Below are positions 8,329-17,900 of a DNA stretch of 64,000 nucleotides, in pieces. Under the pieces are notes generated by a model. That model saw only the letters and a list, made by a program, of their open reading frames with translations, was not told the origin of the DNA and did no database searches. Source of the DNA: Saccharicrinis sp965230625 (GTDB lineage: Bacteria; Bacteroidota; Bacteroidia; Bacteroidales; Marinilabiliaceae); the NCBI GenBank assembly GCA_965230625.1, contig CBDDLL010000001.1, forward strand, positions 1,674,001 to 1,738,000. The letters run 5' to 3'. How positions within the stretch are numbered: the first letter of the stretch is position 1; each line of letters opens with the position of its first letter. The position numbers and the translations under genes are program-made.

Positions 8329-8536
8329 TAACTATTCAGTAGTAAGACAAAAGAAAAGAATTGTATAACAGTGCTTTAACTATGTAGAGAGTTTAGGATG
8401 TTTGTTATAAAATGCATACTAAACTAGAAGATTGTAGATAAATTAATAGACAAAGGACTGAAAAACCAATATTCAAAATTGTTAACGTGTTCAAATATTT
8501 ATACTTATGTCTTTATGCTTTATACTGAATAGGTAC
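8329..8536. repeat. MITE-like repeat, copy 2, with terminal inverted repeats
   Basis: The left end reads GTAACTATTCAGTA (8328-8341) and the right end, on the opposite strand, GTACCTATTCAGTA (8523-8536), a 14-bp inverted pair with one mismatch. Weaker inverted similarity continues inward (AAGACAAAAG against AAGACATAAG). The ends are shared with the copy at 2261-2422, while the interior differs. The element occupies nearly all of the gap between the anti-sigma gene and the M81 gene and has no coding potential. No clear target-site duplication was seen beyond a possible GTA. Confidence 0.55.
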
Positions 8537-8654
8537 AGTTTATTAACTCCCAGAATGAAATTCTTATCCTCAAACGTTATTTAATTATATATTAATTGAT
8601 GTTATCATAGAGTTTATTACATTGAGCTTTCAATTGTATATTAATTCAAACTCA

Positions 8655-10214
8655 ATGAAAAATAATTTATTTATTTTACCACTATTGGTTGTTTTGTTAA
8701 TAGCGTGTAATGAGAAAACAACTAAAAAATTACCCAGAATAGCTATTGCCGGAATAGCTATAGAGTCAAGCACTTTTTCTCCTGCACAAACACACAAAGA
8801 GGCTTTTCATCCACAAATTAAAGATGAAGTTTTTACATACTACCCTTTTTTTTCATCAGATTCTGTAAACAGGAAAAGAGCAGAATGGTTTCCCACCTTA
8901 AGAGGAAAGGCCATTCCGGGAGGAATTGTTACAAGAGAGGCATACGAATCGTTAGTTAATCAAACGTTAGAGATGCTAAAGGAAAATTTGCCATATGATG
9001 GCTTGTTTTTAGATATTCATGGTGCAATGAGTGTGGTTGGATTAGACGATCCTGAAGGCGATTTTATACAAAGGGTAAGACAAGTGGTAGGATATGAAAC
9101 TGTTATATCTACATGTATGGATTTGCATGGAAATGTTTCTTGGCGTTTAGCAAAAAACTCTGATTTAATAACATGCTATAGAATGGCTCCGCATGAAGAT
9201 GCCATGGAATCGAAAAAAAGAGCAGTAGATAATTTGCTGGAAAGGTTAGAGAAAGGTTTAGGAAAACCGGCTTATAAAGCATGGATTCCTGTTCCAATAT
9301 TATTACCAGGGGAGAAAACGAGCACAAGGATTGAACCTGGAAAAAGTTTGTATGCAAAAGTAGCTCCATTGGCAAATCAAGAAGGAGTAGTAGATGCTGC
9401 AATTTGGGTTGGATACCCATGGGCTGATGAACCTCGCAACCATGCTGTTGTAATGGCTGTTGGGGATGATAAGCAGAAGGTATTAAGTTCGGCTGAGGAA
9501 TTAGCTAATTATTTTTGGAATGTAAGAAACGAATTTGAGTTTGTAGCTCCTGTAGCTTCGTTAGATGAATGTTTAATTAAAGCAATTGCCAGCGATAAGC
9601 ATCCGTTTTTAATTAGTGATATGGGAGATAATCCTACTGCAGGAGGTGCGGGTGATGTAACGTGGACATTAAACGAATTATTAAAAAGGAAAGAGTTTAG
9701 AAATGAAAATGGACCTTCTTTAATATATGCATCTATTCCTGGTCCAGAGTTAGTAAATGAGGCTATTCGTTTAGGTGAAGGAAAAAAAATAAAAGCAAAG
9801 GTGGGAGCAATAGTAGATGATAGGTATTCTCCACCAATAGAACTTTCTGGTGTAATTACTTCAATTCGACATGGTGACAAATATGCAGAAACAGAGGTGG
9901 TTGTAAAAACAGGAAGTATTTATGTTATTGTTACAAAAAAACGAAAGCCCTATCATAAAGAGATTGATTTTAAGAATCTTAAATTAGATCCTCGAAATAC
10001 TAACATTGTTGTTGTAAAAATTGGATACTTAGTACCAGAACTTTACAATATGAGGGCTGATTGGATTATGGCTCTTACACCAGGTGGAGTTGATCAGGAT
10101 TTAGAACGATTACCTTTTGATAGAATAAAAAGGCCAATGTTTCCATTTGATAAAGAGATGGAAGATCCTGACTTATCGGCAAAATTAGTTCCCTTATCCG
10201 GTTCGAAGATATAA
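8655..10214 (+). CDS. M81 family metallopeptidase (MlrC-like) lipoprotein
   Basis: I start at the ATG at 8655, giving 519 residues; an in-frame TTG at 8622 would only add residues in front of the signal peptide. The N-terminus MKNNLFILPLLVVLLIAC is a lipoprotein signal with Cys18 as the acylated residue. The following NEKTTKK is basic, so there is no acidic surface-export signal and the protein is probably anchored facing the periplasm. The MlrC fold is evident: IAIAGIAIESSTFSP at the start of the domain, DIHGAM (about 119), CMDLHGNVS (about 153) and SDMGDNPTAGGAGDVT (about 320), the typical metal-binding blocks of DUF1485. MlrC degrades linearized microcystin; most relatives have unknown substrates, and a linear-peptide or amidohydrolase activity is the safest guess. 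Membrane anchoring is unusual for the family. Confidence 0.85.
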   Translation: MKNNLFILPLLVVLLIACNEKTTKKLPRIAIAGIAIESSTFSPAQTHKEAFHPQIKDEVFTYYPFFSSDSVNRKRAEWFPTLRGKAIPGGIVTREAYESLVNQTLEMLKENLPYDGLFLDIHGAMSVVGLDDPEGDFIQRVRQVVGYETVISTCMDLHGNVSWRLAKNSDLITCYRMAPHEDAMESKKRAVDNLLERLEKGLGKPAYKAWIPVPILLPGEKTSTRIEPGKSLYAKVAPLANQEGVVDAAIWVGYPWADEPRNHAVVMAVGDDKQKVLSSAEELANYFWNVRNEFEFVAPVASLDECLIKAIASDKHPFLISDMGDNPTAGGAGDVTWTLNELLKRKEFRNENGPSLIYASIPGPELVNEAIRLGEGKKIKAKVGAIVDDRYSPPIELSGVITSIRHGDKYAETEVVVKTGSIYVIVTKKRKPYHKEIDFKNLKLDPRNTNIVVVKIGYLVPELYNMRADWIMALTPGGVDQDLERLPFDRIKRPMFPFDKEMEDPDLSAKLVPLSGSKI

Positions 10215-10220
10215 AATAGA

Positions 10221-10243
10221 AAAAGAGAGGCTTTAGGCCTCTC
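10221..10243 (-). terminator. Terminator at the 3' end of the glucosidase gene
   Basis: The stem GAGAGGC / GCCTCTC (10225-10231 with 10237-10243) has a 5-base loop and is followed on the minus strand by TTTTTCTATTTT. It overlaps the last codons and the stop of the glucosidase gene and lies in the 18-bp space between convergent genes. Confidence 0.65.
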
Positions 10244-12938
10244 CGTTATTTAAGTCTTTATCTTTTTTTAAGGTTGTTTCATTATCCCAGTGTGCTTTTT
10301 CCATAAGCTTATGAAAGTTGGTTGTTCTAAACATTATCATTAAATATGCAATCATGCCAGTCCAGCCAGTTTGATGACTTGCACCAATACCAGCTCCATT
10401 ATCTCCATGAAAGTACTCATAAAATAGAATGTAGTTTTCCCAATGTTCATCTTCCTGAAATTCTTTATTCCAACCATATACAGGTCGGTATCCTTTATCG
10501 TCTTTTATAAATATTTTTTCAAGTCGACTAATTATTTCCTGTGCCACATCAATTAAAGTCATCATATTACCAGAGCCTGTAGGGCATTCAACTTTAAAGT
10601 CATCGCCATAAAAAGCATACTGTTGATACAAAGCTCTAATAATTATGGTGTTTGAAGGGAGCCAGATTGGGCCTCTCCAATTAGAATTTCCTCCAAACAT
10701 AGTACTGTCAGATTCTCCGGGAATATACTTAACCGAAAATGTTTCATTATTCCATGTAAACTCGTAAGGGTTTTCTTCGTGGTATTTAGATAAGGATCGA
10801 ATACCATAGTCGCTTAAAAATTCATTTTCATCCAACATTACTTTTAATACGCTACGGAGCTTATTTTCATTTACAATTCCTAATAATCTGCGATCGTTTT
10901 TTCCTTTAATTAATGGATTTGCTATGTTTTTTGATAACCTTTTAGTTCGGGTTACCATATATTTGTATTCTTTGGCAATAGATGGCATCATTTCTAAATG
11001 ATCTGGCTCTAATACAGTTGAGGCACACATGGGAAGTAATCCAACTAGTGATCGAACTTTAAGTCTTGTTGCACTACCATCAGGAAATCTGAGAACATCA
11101 TAAAAAAACTGATCTTCTTCATCCCACATTTCATCCTCATTATCGCCAATTTTATCCATTGCAGAAGCAATCTCAAGAAAGTGGTTATAATAACCTACTG
11201 ACTTATCTTTATACTCATCATAACCCAAATGGACTAATTCTAAGCAAATTTCTAGCATGTTTTGAGCATAAAGAGCCATCCAGGCATTACCGTCAGATTG
11301 CTCAATATGTCCACCAGTAGGAAGTGTGTGACTACGGTCAAATACACCAATATTATCTAATCCTAAAAATCCTCCCTGGAAAACATTGGTTGAACTTGGG
11401 TCCTTATGGTTTATCCACCAATGAAAATTACGGTCTAATCCATCAAAGCATGTTTTTAAAAATTCATTGTCCTCTTTCCCAAACATTTGCTTAATGTTTT
11501 TATATAAGGTTATAACGGCAAATGCATGTACTGGGGGATTTACATCGTTAAAACTCCACTCATATGCAGGAATTTGACCATTTGCATGTTGGTAATTTTT
11601 TTGTAAAAATAAGGTTAATTGATCTTTTGCAAAGTCGGGATCAACCATTGTGAGTGGTATTGTATGAAATGCGAGATCCCAAACTGCATACCATGGGTAC
11701 TCCCATTTATCGGGCATGCTAATAATATCGCTATTTTTTAAGTGTTCCCAGTCGTTGTTTCTTAAACTCCTTCTTGGTCCACCACGGAATTCATCAAGCC
11801 ATTCCGATACATCAAACTCATAGTATTGTTTAGTCCAAAGCATTCCGGCAAATGCTTGTCTTATAATTCTTTTTTCATCTTCAGTTGTGTATGGAGGGTA
11901 AAGTTCCTGGTAAAACTCTTCTGTTTCTTTTTCTCGTTGAGCTATTTTATCATCAAACTTATCATAGCTATGTTTTGGCGTTTTACCTGATTTTAATACC
12001 ATTCTTAATTCAATGCTCTCATTAGCAGGTATTATTACATCATACATTGCGCCTGCTTTTGTTCCTTTGTGCTCAGGATTAATTGCCTCATTGTTATGAT
12101 TAACAATAAACTCATTAAAGGCATCTTTAACGTAGGGAGTTTTGTTGGGTGTATTTATTAGACGCTCTGTATTTGTTTCGTTATTGGTAAATAGCCAAAG
12201 AGGCGAGAGTTCAGAACTTAAAACATATTCGCCTAATGTATCGTTTCTTGCAATAACCGAATTATCATCTAATAAAGAAATAATTGGTTCTGTAGTTTTA
12301 TAGTTCCACCAAGTGTTTCTAAACCAAAGCGTTGGTAATAATATAACATTTGCATCCTTATCACTTCTATTATGAGCTGTTATTTTTATTAATATTTTTT
12401 CGGGTGACTTTTTAACATACTCTACAAAAACATCTAAATAGTTGTTGTTATTAAAAATACCCGTATCTAAAAGCTCATATTCAAAATCCAAAATTGTACG
12501 AGCAGCATTAGTATCTACCAAATCGAGATAAGGAAATTCATCTAATGGGTACTTATACAAATACTTCATATATGAATGAGTTGGAGAAGAGTCTAAATAA
12601 AAATAATATTCTTTTACATCTTCACCATGATTTCCTTTAGGTCCGGAAAGACCAAAAAGCCGTTCTTTTAATATGGGATCTTTTTTGTTCCATAAAGATA
12701 ATGCAAAACACAAGTGCTGCTTGTCATCGCTAATACCAGCTATTCCATCTTCTCCATATCTATATACTCTAGACCTGGATTGGTCGTGCGAGAATGAGAT
12801 CCAAGGGTTATCATGTCTGCCATCATCCTCTCTTACAGTTCCCCATTGTCTTTCGCTCAAATAAGGTCCCCATTTCTTCCAATTCTGTTTTCCCTGTGAA
12901 CATTCTTCCAAACGTTCTTTTTCACTCTGGCTTTTCAT
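10233..12938 (-). CDS. GH63-like glucosidase (MGH1-type glycoside hydrolase)
   Basis: The 901-residue protein begins with LEECSQGKQNWKKWGPYLSERQWGTVRED, the usual opening of bacterial glucosidases of this group. The C-terminal (alpha/alpha)6 barrel has WYAVWDLAFHTIPL (Asp near 418, in the position expected for the general acid), GGNSNWRGPIWLPSN (about 749) and FYEYFHGDNGAGIGASHQTGW (about 836-856; the Glu or nearby acid would be the base). GH63 enzymes release glucose from alpha-linked glucosides; other family relatives act on mannosylglycerate or similar compatible solutes, so the exact substrate is open. No signal peptide is present, implying a cytoplasmic enzyme acting on an imported or internal sugar. 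It stands alone, convergent with the M81 gene, with the helicase upstream on the same strand. Confidence 0.83.
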   Translation of the reverse strand: MKSQSEKERLEECSQGKQNWKKWGPYLSERQWGTVREDDGRHDNPWISFSHDQSRSRVYRYGEDGIAGISDDKQHLCFALSLWNKKDPILKERLFGLSGPKGNHGEDVKEYYFYLDSSPTHSYMKYLYKYPLDEFPYLDLVDTNAARTILDFEYELLDTGIFNNNNYLDVFVEYVKKSPEKILIKITAHNRSDKDANVILLPTLWFRNTWWNYKTTEPIISLLDDNSVIARNDTLGEYVLSSELSPLWLFTNNETNTERLINTPNKTPYVKDAFNEFIVNHNNEAINPEHKGTKAGAMYDVIIPANESIELRMVLKSGKTPKHSYDKFDDKIAQREKETEEFYQELYPPYTTEDEKRIIRQAFAGMLWTKQYYEFDVSEWLDEFRGGPRRSLRNNDWEHLKNSDIISMPDKWEYPWYAVWDLAFHTIPLTMVDPDFAKDQLTLFLQKNYQHANGQIPAYEWSFNDVNPPVHAFAVITLYKNIKQMFGKEDNEFLKTCFDGLDRNFHWWINHKDPSSTNVFQGGFLGLDNIGVFDRSHTLPTGGHIEQSDGNAWMALYAQNMLEICLELVHLGYDEYKDKSVGYYNHFLEIASAMDKIGDNEDEMWDEEDQFFYDVLRFPDGSATRLKVRSLVGLLPMCASTVLEPDHLEMMPSIAKEYKYMVTRTKRLSKNIANPLIKGKNDRRLLGIVNENKLRSVLKVMLDENEFLSDYGIRSLSKYHEENPYEFTWNNETFSVKYIPGESDSTMFGGNSNWRGPIWLPSNTIIIRALYQQYAFYGDDFKVECPTGSGNMMTLIDVAQEIISRLEKIFIKDDKGYRPVYGWNKEFQEDEHWENYILFYEYFHGDNGAGIGASHQTGWTGMIAYLMIMFRTTNFHKLMEKAHWDNETTLKKDKDLNNGEA

Positions 12939-13095
12939 TATTTTTCTAGCTATTATTTCCTTTTTTATGATAGGGTATACTTCGAAAAATACAATAATAT
13001 TTTATTATATAGTATGGTTAAATTGTGGATTAACATTTTTTTAATGTGATAAGCATTTATAGATGAATTTACTAAAAAAAATTCAACAACTAAGT

Positions 13096-13122
13096 GATTG
13101 TGGTTTTGTTAAACCAACAATC
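13096..13122 (-). terminator. Possible terminator at the 3' end of the DEAD-box helicase gene
   Basis: GATTGTGGTTT / AAACCAACAATC pair with one bulge and a TGTT loop. The hairpin touches the helicase stop codon. A run of eight T residues follows on the minus strand but only about 13 bases beyond the stem, so it is weaker than the other terminators here. Confidence 0.4.
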
Positions 13123-14452
13123 ATTTTCTTTTTTGTCCTCTGGTTTTAGGTTTTTTATACTTTGTTGCAAGTTTTCTTTTATAGGAGCCTCCTAAATTAA
13201 CTTTTTTGTTTTTGGCTTTTTTTTCGTGAAATGCAGATCCTTTTTCTGCATCTATTTTGAGTGTTTTAATCAATGTTTTTCCAGCAATTTCAGGAATTTC
13301 ATCACCTATTTGTAGTTCAGATATTTCAACATCATCAGGGAGATCTTCCAATGGAACTTTAAGTTTCATCATTTTTAAAATACTATCCCATACGGTCAGG
13401 TCATCTTCAGAAACAAACGAAATAGCATTACCTTCTGCCTGGGCTCGCCCAGTTCTACCAATCCTATGCATATATGCTTCAGTTTCTTCTGGCATATCAA
13501 AGTTGATGACGTGTGTAACGTTTTCTATATCAAGACCCCTTGAGATTAAGTCTGTGGCGATTAAAATTCGTAAATTACCTTCGGTAAAACTATTTACCAT
13601 TCTGAACCTAAAATTTTGAGATTTATTAGAATGAATAACACCCACTTCATCCTCAAAAATATCTTGCAGATTAGTATAAAGTAAATCGGCCATTTGACGA
13701 CTTTTTACAAATACTAAAACCTTATTCATATCCTTTTGAATATCTAATAAGTATAGCAAAAGGTTGATTTTTGTATAGAAGTTAGGAACACTATAGGCCG
13801 CTTGAAATATTTTGTCAACAGGAGTTCCTGATGCAGCTACCTCAATTTTTACAGGATTGTAAAAGAACTCTTTTATAATTTCTTCAACATCAAATGTAAG
13901 TGTAGCTGAAAACATTAGGTTTTGTCTTCGCTCTGGTAAAATTTCTACAATCCTTTCTAATTGCGGTTTAAATCCAAGATTAAGCATTTCATCCACTTCA
14001 TCGATAACAAGTTTTTGAATTGACTTTAACCTTAATACTCCTGTTAAAGTTAAATCAATTAGCCTTCCTGGTGTAGCTACTAATACGTCCAGCCCGTCAT
14101 ATACTAATTGTTTTTGGGTGTTAATGTTAGTACCACCATACACTCCAGCAATTCTAACATTCATATATTCAGTTAGCTTTTCGAATTCTCCGGCTACTTG
14201 TTCAACGAGCTCTCTTGTAGGTACTAATACCAATACTCTTGGGTGTTTTTGTTTACTAAATTTTAAATTTCTTAAAATAGGTAAAATATAGGAAATAGTT
14301 TTACCAGTACCCGTTTGGGCTATTCCAACAATATCTCTACCCGACATAGCTACTGGAAACACTTTCTCTTGTACTGGGGTAGCTTCTTCTAGTCCTAATT
14401 CCTGCAATGCATTTAATAAGACTGTGTTTAAATTAAAATCAGAAAACTTCAA
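13121..14452 (-). CDS. DEAD/DEAH-box ATP-dependent RNA helicase
   Basis: The 443-residue protein has the full helicase set in order: Q motif (FSDFNLN ... ATPVQE, residues 3-29), motif I AQTGTGKT (45-52), Ia PTRELVEQ, motif II DEVDE near 150 (a DEVD variant of DEAD), motif III SAT near 179, motif V RGLDIE near 303 and motif VI HRIGRTGRA near 326. A lysine-rich tail (SYKRKLATKYKKPKTRGQKRK) probably aids RNA binding. Such proteins unwind RNA during ribosome assembly, mRNA decay or cold adaptation; the sequence does not say which. It has its own likely promoter with a full -7 match only 22 bp upstream. Confidence 0.93.
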   Translation of the reverse strand: MKFSDFNLNTVLLNALQELGLEEATPVQEKVFPVAMSGRDIVGIAQTGTGKTISYILPILRNLKFSKQKHPRVLVLVPTRELVEQVAGEFEKLTEYMNVRIAGVYGGTNINTQKQLVYDGLDVLVATPGRLIDLTLTGVLRLKSIQKLVIDEVDEMLNLGFKPQLERIVEILPERRQNLMFSATLTFDVEEIIKEFFYNPVKIEVAASGTPVDKIFQAAYSVPNFYTKINLLLYLLDIQKDMNKVLVFVKSRQMADLLYTNLQDIFEDEVGVIHSNKSQNFRFRMVNSFTEGNLRILIATDLISRGLDIENVTHVINFDMPEETEAYMHRIGRTGRAQAEGNAISFVSEDDLTVWDSILKMMKLKVPLEDLPDDVEISELQIGDEIPEIAGKTLIKTLKIDAEKGSAFHEKKAKNKKVNLGGSYKRKLATKYKKPKTRGQKRK

Positions 14453-14474
14453 GATGTATGTATTTTATTTTTCG

Positions 14475-14482
14475 CAAAGATA
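14475..14482 (-). promoter_or_regulatory. Candidate -7 promoter element for the helicase gene
   Basis: On the minus strand this reads TATCTTTG, matching TAnnTTTG. It implies a leader of only about 16 nt before the ATG at 14452. The -33 element is not clear. Confidence 0.4.
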
Positions 14483-14992
14483 AGATGATAAAGATAAAAG
14501 TAAGAATGTTTTAAAAGTTGCGATTTGATGCCTAAAGATTTAAAAGATTTTATCAATTCGTCAATAAAAAAGTTATGCTCATCATTATTAGTTAAGGAGA
14601 TACGGTTTTTTTGCAACAAATGTAAAAATATGCGTATAAACCTTAAAGGGGTTGCAGAGGGTTGATTATTAGTGTTTTATTGTTTTAGGGTAATCAAATA
14701 CTCAATAGAGGTTGGTAAGTAAAAGATATATAAATAGATAGAGGAGGTTGTTGTGGTTGTAGTTTTTTTAAAATCATCAAATAATCGTTGTAGGAGATAT
14801 TTAAAAATATAACTTAATGTATTTTTAATGAATTTGTTGTGACACCATAGGTGTAATTAGACTAATTAAAAATAAGAACTAAAAAAGATTTTTATTGTTA
14901 AATTATATTTATAGAAGTTAATTGTGCTTTTGAGACAAAAAAAAGGTTTAGAGTTTGTGAATGTTTAATATGTTAAAATAAAAGAGCTTAGT
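14483..14992. other. Intergenic region upstream of the giant-gene array
   Basis: This 510-bp AT-rich region lies between the divergent helicase and the first giant gene. The last 95 bp are the probable promoter and leader of the giant gene and align with the leader of the second one. In the remaining 400 bp I see no ORF with support, no tRNA and no strong hairpin. Confidence 0.5.
14904..14911 (+). promoter_or_regulatory. Candidate -7 element of giant gene 1
   Basis: TATATTTA matches TAnnTTTG at seven of eight positions. It sits in a block (TTAAATTATATTTATAG) that aligns with the block before giant gene 2 holding a perfect match. Both leaders end in TTTAATATGTTAA ... CTTAGTATG, so this promoter region was duplicated with the gene. 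Confidence 0.35.
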
Positions 14993-17900
14993 ATGTATAG
15001 GATTAAATTAATTTTTTTGTTCCTTATTGTTTCTAACCTTGTTATGGGACAAACAACATGGTACACACTAGCGAGTGGAGATTGGAATGATTCGGATATT
15101 TGGACACTAGATCCAGCTGGAGCTATATCGGTTAATCCATCCAGTGAATATCCCGACGCGGGTACGGATAATGTTGTAATTAAATCAGGTAAGGTTATAA
15201 CTGTGCCAGCAGCAATGAATCTTACATTGGGTACAGTTAAGATAGAAGGTAGTTTAGACTTAAATACTTCTTCGGGGCATACCTTTGATAAATTAAGAGG
15301 AAGCGGTAAAATATTTCTTCAAGGAGATGGATTCCCTAGTATAACTACTGATGATTCCCATTTTACTACACTTGGTAGAGGTGCAGGAACTGTGGTTTTT
15401 GAAGGAAATTCTTTTTCTTTTGGTTCAGGATCTTCATATACGTTTTGTCATATTGAAGTAAATATGAATACTGGAAACACAGTTCAGTTTATTAATGACA
15501 TTACTGCAAATGGTAATCTTAGACTTGAGGGAGGAACTTTACAAATTGGAAGTACTGGATCAACAAAATATGATTTAACCATTACAGGGGATATAACTGT
15601 TGATAGTGATGCTTATTTAACTGTAGGAACAGGAGCATCGGGAACGGCATATAATGATTACCACAACATATATTGTTCGGGTGATATTGTGAATGATGGT
15701 TCAATTAAGCTTACCAATCAATCTCAGCCAGATTACGATTCGTATGCAACTAATGGAGGTGCTATTTTTACAATGCAAGGATCATCTAACAATAGTTTTA
15801 CTTGTAATAATACTACGGATCTTTATCGGTTAGTAGTTGATAAAGGATCTGATATGACTTACGTTGCAACACTTTCTGCTTCTGCACAAGGAAATTTCAG
15901 GTTATATGGACGTAATGATGATTCTGGTTTAGAAACCAAAGCATTATATATTAAAAATGGAACACTTAAGTTGATGGGGTCATTATTTATTCCAACATTA
16001 ACAGAAGGTAGTTCAGATTTTGAAATTCCAACTACAGGGCAACTTTGGTTGGCAAGTTCTGGAGTAACAGTTTATTCAACTGCTTTATCAGATGCTGAGA
16101 CTTCTGTAGGAGGTATTCAAGGAGTTGGTGTTGATACTGGAACAACAGGAGCACAATCGTTAAGTGTTAAAGGAAAGTTACGTATTACTGATGGACTTTT
16201 AAATACAAAAACGCATGGTACTGTAGTTTGGGACGATGGTAATGCTGTTGTACAGGTAGAAGGAGGTACTGTTAATACAGCAGGATTAAGAAGCGGAGGA
16301 GGTTCAACAGGGGTATATAGTTATATACAGTCAGGAGGTACCGTTACTATGTACGGTGAAATAAATACTGATGGAATAGAAGATGTAGCAGCAACATTTA
16401 GCATTAAAGGAAGTGATAATGGATTTATAATGTCAGGAGGTACGCTAGAAATTGATGATGCTAATTATGTTACAGCAGCTGGTTATGACAGAGCATTTGA
16501 AGTAGAATCTGCAATAGGAAATTATAGTGTTACAGGAGGAACAGTTCGTTTTAATAGAGTTAGTGGAGGAGGTGCTGATTTTTATGTGTCCAGTACAGCA
16601 CCTTTGTATAATGTAGAGGTTAATGCCGATGTTTCGGGAACTAATGTTGTTTTAGAAAGTGGATTAGTTGTAGAAAATAATTTAACCATAAGTGCTAATA
16701 CAACATTAAATGCATCAAGTAATGATGTAACAATAGGCGGAGATTTTACAAATAATGGAACCTATACAACCGGGACAAATACAACTAAGTTTATGGGTTC
16801 AGGCAATTCAAGTGTAAATGGTGATATTACATTTAGTACCCTTGAGTTAGATTTTGACAATACAACAGATTCGGTAAAGCTGGAAACAGGAACAATTGCA
16901 TTAGGTGATTTAACTATTACTAAGGGAACTTTAGATGTTGGAACTTCAGATAGAAATTTATCTGGAAATATATATATAGCTTATGGAGAAATAAGTGGAA
17001 CCAATGCTTTAGTGTTAAATGGAGGTTTGCAACAAACTTTAAAAGGAAAGGTAGGGCAAAATCCAACATTTGGTAAAATAACATTAAATAATACTAATGG
17101 AATAGCTCTATTAAGTGATGTAGATGTGCAATCATTTAGTTTTAGTTCTAATGGAGTGATCGATTTAGGATCATATAATATGGATATCTCCTCAGGAACT
17201 TATACTTCTGGAGGAAGTTGGGGAACATCACGTATGTTTGCTACTGATGGTAGAGCTTCAAATGGTGGTTTAACCCTGCCAATAACTTTAACTGGTTCTC
17301 ATAATGATGTGGAAGTACAGTTTTTTCCATTGGGATTTTTAGATCCGAATGATAGTGATGCACCTTATTTTAGAGAAGTTTATGTATATGCAGACAATGA
17401 TCCAACAGATGCAGGTAAAATAACAATGTCATTTAATGATGGAAACCATCCAACGGTAGATGATCCTGCACAAGTTGAGGATTTTTACTGGAGGGTTGAT
17501 ACAGCTAATTTTTCATCTATTACAGAAAGTGATTTAAGGTATATTTTTTCACAAGATGCTACGTTAAGTACCAGTGCTGGGAGAAGAGGTATGGTTTTTC
17601 AAAATGATAATACTTGGTTTAGTGGTAATGCTACTAGAACTAATAGTAATAGAGATATTAGTTTTGATTATAATACTCCATTGCAAAAAGAATATTCTTG
17701 GGGTAGAAACGTAGGATTTAATAATGTGAAAACTTTGTATAGTGCGCAGGATGGTAACTTTAGTAGTTCTTCTACTTGGACATTAAATTCAGACCATTCT
17801 TCAGATGGAGGACAAACGCCGCAAGATTATTATATGTATGTAATTGGAGGAGCAAGTGGTGATAATCACACAGTTATTTTAGGTACTGATGATGGTGCTT

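Noticed and set aside
8622..8654. TTG start for the M81 lipoprotein, adding eleven residues
   Set aside because: It would place polar residues before a normal lipoprotein signal peptide that begins at the ATG at 8655.
14453..14992. A small RNA gene or tRNA in the 540-bp gap before the array
   Set aside because: I found no cloverleaf, no strong hairpin with a T run and no conserved RNA signature.
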